This document shows positions 6,797 through 14,915 of a stretch of 33,295 nucleotides of DNA, piece by piece. Source of the stretch: Candidatus Altarchaeota archaeon (lineage in GTDB: Archaea; SpSt-1190; DYHY01). A program made the translations under genes and the position numbers. Where the stretch lies: assembly GCA_030622515.1 (NCBI GenBank), contig JAUXGB010000004.1:1-33295 (forward strand), written 5' to 3'. The notes under the pieces are model-generated. The model did no database searches. It was not told where the DNA came from and saw nothing but the letters and a program-made list of their open reading frames with translations. The stretch's first letter is position 1. Every line of letters begins with the position of its first letter.

Positions 6797-8326
6797 ATGA
6801 AATTTGACCTCAAGGCCGAATTTGAACTCAGCAAATCGCTGCCTGCAAAGGCAAAAGCCCAGCTTAAGCAGCTTCTGAAAGAGGCCGACACCACCCTGTT
6901 CAAGCGGGGCTGCCCAAAAGGCAAGGAAGCCGAGGCAGGCCACCTCAAGTCATTCAAGCTGTCTGGCAGGAAGCTTCAACTTCACATAACATCGGGCCGC
7001 TACGTCCGCGCCCATGCCTGCGCTTCAAGGCTAAAAAACCTTCTTGCAAAAAATCTTGGCAAGGATTTCCATATAGGGCTCAAGAGTTTGAAAACAATTT
7101 CCTACTCCATCACCCTCCCTGCCAAAAAGAAAGCTGACCTCTCCCTCGCCTTTGTAAAAAAGCTTGAGTGGAAGAAAAAAGAGGCCATTCTCCACCTTGA
7201 GGAGCTTGACCTTGAAGAATATGAGGCACTTATCGACAAGCTTGTCAGCCTCTTCCACGAAAAGACTTCCGAAAAGCCGCAGGCCAAGGAGCACCAGCGG
7301 GAGGTCTGGTACACTGGCGAGAAGCCAATGGCCACGACCGAGAACATCTCCGAAACCCTTGAGCGAAAGGGCTGGGTAAAGCATTTTGCCGCAGGCATCT
7401 TCCACTACATGCCGCCCTACACAAAGCTCATGCGCTACATTGAAAATCTCATGCTTGAGGAAGTTGCAAAACCCCTCGGCTTTGAGGAAATTGTCCTCCC
7501 CAAACTAATCCCCCTTGAAGTGATGAGGAAGAAGGGACAGCTAACCGGCATCCCTGAGGAAATGTTCTACGTCTCCGAACCGGGGAAAAGGGATTTGAAG
7601 CACTTTGAAAAGTACACAGACTATGTCAAGCTCACCGGCGACGTCTCTCCTGAAAAACTCCAAACCTTCCTTCGACCTCCAAGGTACGCCCTCCCCTATG
7701 CCCAGTGCGAACCCTTCTACGAAATCTTCTCAAACAAGATTACCGACATCGACAAGTTCCCGTTCAAGTTTTTCGACCGCTCAGGTTTCTCCTTCCGCTA
7801 CGAAGCCGGCGGGAAGTCCGGCATGGAAAGGCTTAACGCCTTCACCCGAATCGAGCTTGCCTACATCGGGACACCCAAGCAGGTGAAGGAGCTCCGCGAC
7901 TCGGTTGTCGAGAAGCTCAAGCAGGTGCTTTCCAGCAAGCTTGGCATTGAGTGCAGGCTGGTAGAAACAACACCAGTCTGGTTAGCGCATTCTGACCCAA
8001 ACGCCGAGGTTCAAAAGACAGATGTCATCGGCACCTACGACATTGAAGCCTACATCCCGAACAGGGGAGGCCGCAAGGAAAGCGAGTGGCTTGAAATCTG
8101 CAACGCAAGCGTTTCCTTTGACAAGTACCACGCCCGCTACTCAATAAAGGAACGTGCCAGAAGGGAGGCTTGGACCGGCTGCTCCGGCATCGGCCTCGAG
8201 CGAGTCGTCTATGCATTTCTCTCCCAAAAAGGATTCGACATGAAAAACTGGCCGGCTGAGGTGAAACAAGCACTTGGCCAGCTGCCAGCCCCGCCTAAAA
8301 TGCTTGACTGGCCAAAGGAGACGTAG
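6797..8326 (+). CDS. serS: seryl-tRNA synthetase, type 2 (rare methanogen-type)
   Basis: It charges tRNA-Ser with serine. The 509-residue protein has a long N-terminal tRNA-binding region (about 1-165, no coiled-coil arm) and a class II catalytic core. The zinc-binding trio of the rare type 2 enzyme is present: C304 (YAQCEPFYE), E353 (FTRIELAYIG) and C462 (TGCSGIGLER). These line up within two residues of the zinc ligands C306, E355 and C461 known from Methanosarcina barkeri SerRS. Standard bacterial/archaeal SerRS lacks this zinc site. A small membrane-protein gene follows with no gap (TAG directly followed by ATG), so they are co-transcribed. ThrRS was considered, but the zinc ligands and N-terminus fit SerRS2. 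Confidence 0.93.
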   Translation: MKFDLKAEFELSKSLPAKAKAQLKQLLKEADTTLFKRGCPKGKEAEAGHLKSFKLSGRKLQLHITSGRYVRAHACASRLKNLLAKNLGKDFHIGLKSLKTISYSITLPAKKKADLSLAFVKKLEWKKKEAILHLEELDLEEYEALIDKLVSLFHEKTSEKPQAKEHQREVWYTGEKPMATTENISETLERKGWVKHFAAGIFHYMPPYTKLMRYIENLMLEEVAKPLGFEEIVLPKLIPLEVMRKKGQLTGIPEEMFYVSEPGKRDLKHFEKYTDYVKLTGDVSPEKLQTFLRPPRYALPYAQCEPFYEIFSNKITDIDKFPFKFFDRSGFSFRYEAGGKSGMERLNAFTRIELAYIGTPKQVKELRDSVVEKLKQVLSSKLGIECRLVETTPVWLAHSDPNAEVQKTDVIGTYDIEAYIPNRGGRKESEWLEICNASVSFDKYHARYSIKERARREAWTGCSGIGLERVVYAFLSQKGFDMKNWPAEVKQALGQLPAPPKMLDWPKET

Positions 8327-8797
8327 ATGGAACCACTTCTCGAAGCTATCTTTCTCAGCGTCTTCCCCTTTTCAGAAGTAAGGGGCGGAATTCCCTATGC
8401 GCTCTATCAGGGAATTGACCCACTCCAGGCCTTCCTGATTTTAACAGCAGCCAACATCATAATCATCCCCTTCATCTTCCTCTTCCTTGACCACATCAAC
8501 AGCTTCCTCATGAGGATTCCCCTCTACAGGAATTTTTTCGAAAGGGTTGTTAAGCGAACAAGGAAAAAAGCAAGAGGGAAAATTGAAAAGTATGGCTACC
8601 TCGGCCTGACCCTCTTCGTCGCAATCCCCCTTCCCTTCACCGGAGCCTACACAGGAGCCCTTGCGGCGTGGATTTTCGGGATGAGAAAGAAAAGACGATA
8701 CCTTGCAATCGCCCTTGGTGTTCTAATCGCCTCGGTAATCGTGACAATTGTCTCCTATTATGGAATTTCTTACCTCTCAATCTTCACAAAAACATAA
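8327..8797 (+). CDS. small multidrug-exporter-family membrane protein (COG2426-like)
   Basis: This 156-residue integral membrane protein begins EAIFLSVFPFSEVRGGIPYAL and contains VAIPLPFTGAYTGALAAWIFG. Both are hallmark segments of the Sm_multidrug_ex family. Four or so hydrophobic helices flank a basic cytoplasmic loop (VVKRTRKKARGKIEKYG). The family name comes from early genome annotation, and its transport role is weakly supported. It starts immediately after the serS stop and so depends on serS transcription. topA downstream has its own TATA box. Confidence 0.85.
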   Translation: MEPLLEAIFLSVFPFSEVRGGIPYALYQGIDPLQAFLILTAANIIIIPFIFLFLDHINSFLMRIPLYRNFFERVVKRTRKKARGKIEKYGYLGLTLFVAIPLPFTGAYTGALAAWIFGMRKKRRYLAIALGVLIASVIVTIVSYYGISYLSIFTKT

Positions 8798-8800
8798 AAA
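8794..8800 (+). promoter_or_regulatory. TATA-like box for topA
   Basis: ATAAAAA is centred about 28 nt before ATG 8825 and overlaps the stop of the preceding gene. Confidence 0.5.
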
Positions 8801-8824
8801 CCCACCTATATTACCTGCACCATC

Positions 8825-10933
8825 ATGGGATACACCCTTCTAGTCGCCGAAAAACCATCCGCAGCCAAAAAACTTGCCGAGGCCCTTGCCGATGGGAAGC
8901 CGAAGATTCACAAACAGGGAAGAGTCTTCCATTTTGAGCTTACAAGGAAAGGGGAGCACATCTTTGTCGTCCCGGCAGTCGGCCACCTCTACGGCCTGAT
9001 TGAGGCAAACAAGAAGGGATGGAATTATCCCGTCTTCGAGACCAAGTGGGTTCCAATCTACGAGGCAAACAAGAGGGCTGAGTTCTCAAAAAAGTATCTT
9101 GACAACATGAGGAAAGTCGCCTCCGGAGCCGACAAGTTTGTCTCGGCAACCGACTACGATGTCGAAGGCTCGGTAATTGCCTACAACATTCTCCGCTTCG
9201 CAGCCGGGACAGAAAAAGCAAAACGAATGAAATTCTCCACCCTGACCAAGAAGGAACTCTGCGAAGCCTTCGACAACGCAATGCCTGAACTTGACTTCCC
9301 CCAAATCGAGGCAGGCCTGACCCGCCACCAGCTTGACTGGATTTACGGCATCAACCTCACCCGCGCGCTAACCCTTTCCATCAAGAAAGCAGGTCGCTGG
9401 GCCATCCTCTCCACAGGAAGAGTGCAAGGACCAGCCCTCGCCATCCTCTACAAGAGGGAGACGGAAATCAAGGCATTCAAGCCAGTCCCGTTCTGGCAGC
9501 TCGAGCTCCACACCCACAAAGGCAAGCAGAAGATACTTGCCCTCCACATTGAAGACAAGTTTTGGGAAAAAGAAAAGGCCGACACCGCCCTAAAGAATGC
9601 CAAGGGAGGAAAGGCCAAAGTTGACAAGATTGAAAAGAGACTATACAAGCAGGCTGTCCCAACCCCATTCAACCTCACATCCCTCCAGACAGAAGCCTAC
9701 CGACACTTTGGCTACACCCCACGAATCACCCAGCAAATCGCCCAGTCCCTCTACGAAAAAGCAATCATCTCCTACCCCCGAACATCCTCCCAGCAGCTGC
9801 CTCCAGCGCTCGGCCTTCGCGACATAATCCAGAAGCTCTACAAGCAGCCTAACTACACCGAGCTTGCCGGCAAGCTTCTTGAGCAGAAAGAGCTGACCCC
9901 AAACAACGGCAAGAAAACCGACCCGGCCCATCCAGCTATCCACCCTACCGGCGAAAAGCTAAAGCTCCTCACCGACCGGCAGAAAAAACTCTACGACCTG
10001 ATTGTCCGCCGCTTCCTCTCCGTCTTCGCCGAACCAGCCGAAAGGGAATCAATGAAAATAACCTTTGACGTCAATGGGGAAAAGTTCGCCGCCTCCGGAA
10101 GAAGAACCGTCTCCAAGGGATGGATGATATTTTACGGACCCTACGCCAAGTTTGACGAGCTTACCCTGCCAAAACTTTCCGAAGGAGAAACCTTGCCAAT
10201 CGACAACATCCTCATGCTTGACAAGGAAACCCAGCCACCCTCGCGCTACAACATGGCCTCCCTAATCAAAATCCTCGAGAAGGAGAATGTTGGAACCAAA
10301 GCAACCCGCGCAGACATTATCCAAACCCTCTACTCCCGCGGCTACGTCCGTGAGAAGTCAATCGAAGTCTCCGAGCTCGGCATCGCCGTCGTTCAGGCAC
10401 TCGAGAAGCACGCCCCGCAAATCGTCTCAATTGAGCTTACCCGCGATTTTGAAACCAAGATGGAAAAAGTTTCCGAGGGAAAAACGAAGAAAGAGGAAAT
10501 AATCGAAGACGCCAAGGCCATGCTTACCAAAACCCTCACCAAGTTCAAGAAGGAAGAGGAGCAGGTTGGCAAGGAACTGCTTTCAGCTTTGCAGATAACA
10601 CAGGACAAGCAGGCAACCCTTGGCAAGTGCCCTGCCTGCAAGGACGGGATGGTCAAGCGGCTCTTCAACCCGCGAACAAGGAAGCAATTCGCCGGCTGCT
10701 CAACCTATCCAAAGTGCAAGAACGGTTTCCCTCTCCCCCTCGGCGCCCTCATCGCAGCCACAGGCAAGACCTGCGACAAGTGCAACACCCCAATCATCAG
10801 GGTCATCCGCGCCGGCCGACGCCCCTTCACCATGTGCCTCGACCCAAAATGCCCGACCAAAGCCGACTGGGGCAAGAAAAAAAGAAAAGCAAAACCATCA
10901 AACGAAGTGCCGCTGAAGGACGTAAAGGGATAA
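8825..10933 (+). CDS. topA: DNA topoisomerase I (archaeal type IA)
   Basis: It relaxes negatively supercoiled DNA by cutting one strand through a tyrosine link. The Toprim domain opens with LVAEKPSAAKKLAEAL and carries the acidic TDYDVEG motif. The central region has YGINLTRALT and STGRVQGPAL. The active-site Tyr317 lies in AIISYPRTSS. The C-terminus has two four-cysteine zinc fingers, starting near C602 (CPACKDG...CSTYPKCKNG) and C650 (CDKCNTP...CLDPKCPTK). The end is basic. The 702-residue length is normal for the archaeal enzyme, and no helicase domain is present, so it is not reverse gyrase. Topoisomerase III is the closest alternative; archaeal annotation often merges the two. Confidence 0.94.
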   Translation: MGYTLLVAEKPSAAKKLAEALADGKPKIHKQGRVFHFELTRKGEHIFVVPAVGHLYGLIEANKKGWNYPVFETKWVPIYEANKRAEFSKKYLDNMRKVASGADKFVSATDYDVEGSVIAYNILRFAAGTEKAKRMKFSTLTKKELCEAFDNAMPELDFPQIEAGLTRHQLDWIYGINLTRALTLSIKKAGRWAILSTGRVQGPALAILYKRETEIKAFKPVPFWQLELHTHKGKQKILALHIEDKFWEKEKADTALKNAKGGKAKVDKIEKRLYKQAVPTPFNLTSLQTEAYRHFGYTPRITQQIAQSLYEKAIISYPRTSSQQLPPALGLRDIIQKLYKQPNYTELAGKLLEQKELTPNNGKKTDPAHPAIHPTGEKLKLLTDRQKKLYDLIVRRFLSVFAEPAERESMKITFDVNGEKFAASGRRTVSKGWMIFYGPYAKFDELTLPKLSEGETLPIDNILMLDKETQPPSRYNMASLIKILEKENVGTKATRADIIQTLYSRGYVREKSIEVSELGIAVVQALEKHAPQIVSIELTRDFETKMEKVSEGKTKKEEIIEDAKAMLTKTLTKFKKEEEQVGKELLSALQITQDKQATLGKCPACKDGMVKRLFNPRTRKQFAGCSTYPKCKNGFPLPLGALIAATGKTCDKCNTPIIRVIRAGRRPFTMCLDPKCPTKADWGKKKRKAKPSNEVPLKDVKG

Positions 10934-11030
10934 GACATAAAACCCCCAACCTGGAGTGTGACAGGGACAGAGTATCGGGCGTTCCCATAATTAAACCCGA
11001 AGCAAAATAATTTTATTAAATGGTGAAGAA

Positions 11031-12137
11031 ATGAAATACAGAAAAATAGTTTTCCCAAGGGATGGCGCAGCCCATAACAACATCATTGAGTGGTGGTATT
11101 TCAACGGGCACCTGAAAGATAGAAAAGGCAACAAGTACGCCTTCATGGATTGTCTCTTTAAGGCAAATCCCAAAAAAGTAAAGCTCCCTTTTTTGGAAAA
11201 AGTCCCACTCAAGAACACCTATTTTGCACACGTCCTTTTGTCTGATATTAAGAAAAAGAAGTTCTATTCGAATGTTCAGCCCCTAGCTATAGTTTCAAGA
11301 GACAGCTTCTCAAAACCACTATTTTTTGTGAATTATACCGCACCCTCCCTGCAAGGATACCTGAATTGTGAAATTGAGGAAATCGACAAATTCAACTACA
11401 GAATTAAGTCAGAGTTCTTTGATTTAACTCTGAAATCCACCAAAAAACCTTTGCTTGAGGGCGGACGCGGATTCATTGAATTGAATTCAAAAAAAAGTTT
11501 TTACTATTCATTGACCAACCTCAAAACCGAGGGGTACATTACAGTTAATGGCAAGCGAATCAGGGTAAAGGGTCAGTCATGGATGGACCACCAGTGGGCT
11601 GATGTTCCCTACTCGAAAGATAAATGGAGTTGGTTTTCAATCCAGCTGAATAACAACACCGAAATGGTCTGCTTTGAATATGATGACAAGAAAAAGAAAG
11701 TCTATCTTGCGAGCATTTCGTACCCGAACGGAAACACCACCCATACCGAAGACGTGTTGTTAACCCCTCTTGGGAAAGTGTGGAAAAGTAAGATAACTGG
11801 TGCCAAGTACCCTCTTTTATGGAAAATTCAAGTGCCATCTAAAAAGATAGACCTTGTCGTGAGCCCTTTAATGAAAGAACAGGAAATGATTTTCGGGCCA
11901 ATTAACTACTGGGAGGGACCGTTAAGAGTCAAAGGGAAAGTGAACAACAAGAATGTGACCGGCAAGGGTTTTGCAGAGCTTGTTGGCTACCCAACAAATA
12001 AGTTTTTTGTTGAGTTTTACAGGCCAGAACTAAAGAGACTTGAGAAAAAGATCAAAACGGACCTGAAAACATGGATTGGCCATAAGATAGGCAAGCAGTT
12101 TAAGGCGGCGACAAAACCATTAACTAAGACGAGCTAG
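11031..12137 (+). CDS. CrtC/AttH-like (lipocalin-type) protein
   Basis: This 368-residue protein is without TM helices or signal peptide. It has the signature blocks of the CrtC (hydroxyneurosporene synthase)/AttH superfamily: IEWWYFNGHL near the start, GQSWMDHQWA in the middle and GFAELVGY near the end. Members are bacterial carotenoid hydratases and proteins of unknown function. The pathway here is unknown, and no carotenoid genes are visible. The C-terminus is basic and helical. By eye the gene is richer in A/T and in AAA codons than its neighbours, which may mean horizontal acquisition. It starts at ATG 11031 with GGTGAA three nt upstream; an A/T-rich stretch lies before that. Confidence 0.78.
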   Translation: MKYRKIVFPRDGAAHNNIIEWWYFNGHLKDRKGNKYAFMDCLFKANPKKVKLPFLEKVPLKNTYFAHVLLSDIKKKKFYSNVQPLAIVSRDSFSKPLFFVNYTAPSLQGYLNCEIEEIDKFNYRIKSEFFDLTLKSTKKPLLEGGRGFIELNSKKSFYYSLTNLKTEGYITVNGKRIRVKGQSWMDHQWADVPYSKDKWSWFSIQLNNNTEMVCFEYDDKKKKVYLASISYPNGNTTHTEDVLLTPLGKVWKSKITGAKYPLLWKIQVPSKKIDLVVSPLMKEQEMIFGPINYWEGPLRVKGKVNNKNVTGKGFAELVGYPTNKFFVEFYRPELKRLEKKIKTDLKTWIGHKIGKQFKAATKPLTKTS

Positions 12138-12178
12138 GCGAGTCAGCAAAACACCCTTTATTCCCCTTGGCCACAACC

Positions 12179-12186
12179 TATAAAAC
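12179..12186 (+). promoter_or_regulatory. TATA-like box for tyrS
   Basis: TATAAAAC is centred about 26 nt before ATG 12208. This is one of the clearest leaderless arrangements in the window. Confidence 0.6.
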
Positions 12187-12207
12187 CCCAAAGCCCTGAT
12201 TTCTCAC

Positions 12208-13299
12208 ATGGACATTGAAACCAAGCTTGACCTAATCACCTCAGCTCCAATAGAGGAAGTCATAACCCGAGACGAGCTAAAGCACATTCTTGAGACAAAC
12301 AACAGCCCAAGGGCTTACGACGGTTTCGAGCCTTCCGGCATCCTCCACATCGGCTCCGGTCTCATGAGAGCCATAAAAATCAAGGAGCTTCAGGAAGCCG
12401 GCATCCACTTTACCCTCTGGTTGGCTGACTGGCACGCCTGGCTAAACAACAAGCTCGGCGGCGACCTTGAATCAATGAGAAAAGTCGGCGAATACTTTAT
12501 TGAAGGCTGGAAAGCATTCGGCCTTGACACCTCCAAGCTGGAAATCCAGTGGGTATCCGACGCTGTCGAGGACCCGGGCTACTGGAAGCTTGTCATGCAG
12601 GTTGCAAAAGCCACCACCCTCAACCGCGCAAAAAGATGCCTCTCCATCATGGGCCGCAAGGAAGCGGAACTGAAGCAAACAGCCCAGCTCTTCTACCCCT
12701 GCATGCAGGTGGCTGACATCTTCTATCTCGACATAGACATCTGCCAGTTAGGAATGGACCAGAGACGCGCCAACATGCTTGCACGCGAGCTTGCACCGAA
12801 GCTTGGCCTAAAGAAGCCAGTAGCAGTCCACCACCACATGCTTGCAGGCCTCCAAAGCCCAAGCGCCATGGGCAGCGAGTTTGACGACGACTCGAAAGTT
12901 TCAAGCGAAATCTCAAACAAAATGTCAAAAAGCAAGCCAGACAGCTCCATCTACATCCACGACTCGCCGCAGGAGATTGAAAGAAAAATCAAGAAAGCCT
13001 TCTGCGAACCAAAGAACACCAAGTTTAACCCAATGCTTGAATATGCAAAATACATAATCTTCAAGTCCCAGAAAGATTTCACTATCGAACGGCCAAAGAA
13101 GTTTGGCGGGCCAGTTGCCTATTCCCAATTCAAGGACCTCGAGCAGGACTTTGCAGCAGGCAAGCTTCACCCGCAGGACCTAAAGGCAGGAATCGCAAGG
13201 GACGTGACCAAACTACTGGAGCCTGCCCGCAAGCACTTTGCCTCTGGCGAACCCAAGCGCCTCTACGACTTTGTCAAAGGCCTTCAGGTGACACGCTAG
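12208..13299 (+). CDS. tyrS: tyrosyl-tRNA synthetase (archaeal/eukaryotic type)
   Basis: It charges tRNA-Tyr. This class I synthetase has the nucleotide-binding HIGS at residues 47-50 and KMSKS at about 238-242. The AYDGFEPSGILHIG opening, YPCMQVADIFYLDIDICQLGMDQR and the HHMLAGLQ segment are typical of archaeal TyrRS. The 363-residue length fits; there is no C-terminal S4 domain, as expected for archaea. TrpRS is the nearest alternative but lacks this tyrosine-pocket pattern. It ends in CTAG, shared with the convergent HEPN gene's stop. Confidence 0.95.
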   Translation: MDIETKLDLITSAPIEEVITRDELKHILETNNSPRAYDGFEPSGILHIGSGLMRAIKIKELQEAGIHFTLWLADWHAWLNNKLGGDLESMRKVGEYFIEGWKAFGLDTSKLEIQWVSDAVEDPGYWKLVMQVAKATTLNRAKRCLSIMGRKEAELKQTAQLFYPCMQVADIFYLDIDICQLGMDQRRANMLARELAPKLGLKKPVAVHHHMLAGLQSPSAMGSEFDDDSKVSSEISNKMSKSKPDSSIYIHDSPQEIERKIKKAFCEPKNTKFNPMLEYAKYIIFKSQKDFTIERPKKFGGPVAYSQFKDLEQDFAAGKLHPQDLKAGIARDVTKLLEPARKHFASGEPKRLYDFVKGLQVTR

Positions 13300-13772
13300 G
13301 CCCTTTCGCACAGCTCGTGAATGTGCTTGAAAAAATATTTTGCATTCTCAACGCTTTCTTTTGCAGGTTCAACATTTGCCTGTGGCAGTGTCCTGTATGT
13401 AAACTTGCCTCTCTTTTTCTTTTCCTTCCAGAATATCCTCAGCAGGACTTCCGCACTTGCAAGCGCCTTACTGTAAATCTTAAGCAGCTCAACATCCACT
13501 TCGCCGCTGTCGACAAGCCTTCCGAAGGTCTCGTAAGATTTCCTGTGCTCCCCCGGCGGCCCTGTCCTTATGCCTTTTGTAAGCAGGTAGGCCTTTGCCG
13601 AATAGAAAACCGCATAATAGCAGTGGGAAATTACCGAGCTGTAATATGTCTCAGGCTCTTTTATCTCAAATACTTCCTTCTGGATTTCCAGGCTTTCACT
13701 TATCCTAAATATTATGCCGGCCAGCTTGATTTCATTTTCTGCCCTCTGAGCAAGGTACAAACCTGAATCCAT
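13296..13772 (-). CDS. HEPN-domain protein, probable toxin partner of MNT
   Basis: This all-helical 158-residue protein has the HEPN core YYSSVISHCYYAVFYSAKAYLLTKGI and a C-terminal helix typical of the family (AKESVENAKYFFKHIHEL). HEPN proteins paired with MNT nucleotidyltransferases act as RNase toxins in known toxin-antitoxin systems. An R-x6-H stretch (RTGPPGEH) is present, but I cannot show it is the catalytic RX4-6H motif. The start at 13772 has a GAGGGGA SD about 5 nt upstream and overlaps the MNT gene by 41 nt, so the two are co-expressed. It is convergent with tyrS; the two stops share four bases. Confidence 0.85.
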   Translation of the reverse strand: MDSGLYLAQRAENEIKLAGIIFRISESLEIQKEVFEIKEPETYYSSVISHCYYAVFYSAKAYLLTKGIRTGPPGEHRKSYETFGRLVDSGEVDVELLKIYSKALASAEVLLRIFWKEKKKRGKFTYRTLPQANVEPAKESVENAKYFFKHIHELCERA

Positions 13773-14373
13773 TTCTTATCCCCTCATCCAAGATTGAATA
13801 GAATATGGCCGGATTGTGTATTGCCAGATGTCTTCTTGCAATTTCTTTTCCAACGTTCCCCCGCCTGTCCTTAAGCATCTTAAGCATCTCGTCCCGCGTA
13901 AACACATGGGCATCTAGTCGAATTATGCATTTCAGCTCCGCCGAGTTCATCGCCGCCTTGCAGTTTTTCTTCTCCTTTCCAGAATTCACAAACAAAGCGA
14001 CATCCAAATCAGAGTCACCTTTCTGATTTCCCTCAGCATAAGAACCGAAAACTACCATAGACACGAAACTAATGTCTGCAATCTCCTCTATTACTCTTTT
14101 CAGGCACTTCCTTGCCACTGTTGGAAGCATTTCCCCTACAAGAATCCCGAAGTAGGCAAGCACACTTGCGTTCCCCAGATTGGTCCTGTAGAGAATAATG
14201 TTGCCTACCTTCCTCTTTCGCACAAGCCCTTCAGCAAGAAATCTAGATATTGCCCTCTGGACGACCGAGTTTGATTTCTCCCCTACATATCCCTTTATCT
14301 CCCCGTACGTCATCTCCCTGTACGGCCTCATAAGAAAGGCCCCAAAAATCCTTGTTTGTTTTGGCGTCAGCAT
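13732..14373 (-). CDS. winged-helix nucleotidyltransferase (MNT), probable antitoxin
   Basis: The protein has two parts. Residues 1-65 form a winged helix (TYGEIKGYVGEKSNSVVQRAI with basic wing VRKRKVGNIILY). A minimal nucleotidyltransferase domain follows, with GSYAEGNQKGDSDLDV (GSx10DxD) and a later Asp in RLDAHV as the third carboxylate. In characterised pairs the MNT protein adenylylates and silences its HEPN partner. Here the N-terminal DNA-binding domain suggests it also represses its own operon, since two operator-like repeats lie between the TATA box and the start codon. It is the first gene of the pair. Confidence 0.87.
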   Translation of the reverse strand: MLTPKQTRIFGAFLMRPYREMTYGEIKGYVGEKSNSVVQRAISRFLAEGLVRKRKVGNIILYRTNLGNASVLAYFGILVGEMLPTVARKCLKRVIEEIADISFVSMVVFGSYAEGNQKGDSDLDVALFVNSGKEKKNCKAAMNSAELKCIIRLDAHVFTRDEMLKMLKDRRGNVGKEIARRHLAIHNPAIFYSILDEGIRNGFRFVPCSEGRK

Positions 14374-14376
14374 AAA

Positions 14377-14419
14377 CCTACCTCTTTTCAGGTATATCCC
14401 TACCTCTTTTCAGGTATAT
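14377..14419 (-). repeat. tandem 21-bp direct repeats, likely operator of the MNT/HEPN locus
   Basis: Two perfect 21-bp copies (14377-14397 and 14399-14419) are separated by one base, a 22-bp period or about two helical turns. Each contains the inverted pair TACCT-N6-AGGTA. They lie directly before the MNT start, and the upstream copy overlaps the TATA-like TTTATATA (14415-14422, minus strand). The layout fits repression by the operon's own winged-helix protein. Confidence 0.7.
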
Positions 14420-14450
14420 AAATATTTCTATTCCTAAAAAGTAAGGAACA

Positions 14451-14460
14451 ACTTTTAAAC
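14451..14460 (+). promoter_or_regulatory. TATA-like box for the Nudix gene
   Basis: ACTTTTAAAC is about 34 nt before ATG 14490. The start also has AGGTGAC three nt upstream, so a short leader with an SD is likely. Confidence 0.45.
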
Positions 14461-14489
14461 CCCTGCTATGGAATCTTTCAGGTGACAAA

Positions 14490-14915
14490 ATGAGCTTGAA
14501 GACCGCCATAGGCTGCAGGGGGGTTATCATCCACGAAGAAAAGGTTCTCCTGACAAACGACCCCACGAAGAAAAGGGGCTGGGTTTTTCCCGGGGGAAAA
14601 ATGAAGGACGGCGAGCTGCCAGAGGCCTGCGTGAAGCGGGAGGTCAAGGAAGAAACCGGCATTGATGTGGACATTGGCGAGATTTTCCACACCCGCCTCT
14701 TCGACGAAAGAAACACCCCGACCTACAAGGCCGACTGGTTTCTGATGCTCTACTACATGGCAACCCCGAAGAGTCTCGAACTCAAGCCGGAGGAAGGAGA
14801 AGAAGCTGGATGGTTCACCCTCGAACAGGTCAAGCAGCTGAAGAAAACCTCAATCGTCCTCAAGACTGTCCTCCTCAAAGCAGGCTTCTGGAAAGAAGTC
14901 CAGACTACACTTTAG
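14490..14915 (+). CDS. Nudix hydrolase
   Basis: Nudix enzymes cleave nucleoside-diphosphate-linked compounds. The complete Nudix box Gx5Ex7REUxEExGU runs from G36 to about I58 (GGKMKDGELPEACVKREVKE...). The domain fills the 141 residues. FPGG precedes the box and GWFTLEQV follows in the usual place, similar to MutT/ADP-ribose pyrophosphatase-type members. The substrate cannot be told from sequence. It starts at ATG 14490 with an AGGTGAC SD. Its 3' end overlaps the convergent VWA gene by 11 nt. Confidence 0.92.
   Translation: MSLKTAIGCRGVIIHEEKVLLTNDPTKKRGWVFPGGKMKDGELPEACVKREVKEETGIDVDIGEIFHTRLFDERNTPTYKADWFLMLYYMATPKSLELKPEEGEEAGWFTLEQVKQLKKTSIVLKTVLLKAGFWKEVQTTL

Noticed and set aside
8025-10000. 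Long opposite-strand ORFs across serS and topA (for example 8025..8273, 8940..9281, 9641..9943)
   Set aside because: They have low-complexity Arg/Ser- or Gly-rich translations, overlap well-supported genes entirely, and lack any start signal.
11007-11020. TAATTTTATTAAAT as TATA box of the CrtC-like gene
   Set aside because: It is only about 15 nt from the ATG, too close for the archaeal spacing; the true box is uncertain (ATAATTAAAC near 10988 is an alternative).
14377-14419. CRISPR-like repeat
   Set aside because: There are only two copies, one base apart with no spacers, in promoter position; an operator fits better.
14468-14485. Mini-ORF ATG GAA TCT TTC AGG TGA before the Nudix gene
   Set aside because: The TATA box at 14451-14460 puts the likely transcription start after this ATG, so it would not be in the mRNA.
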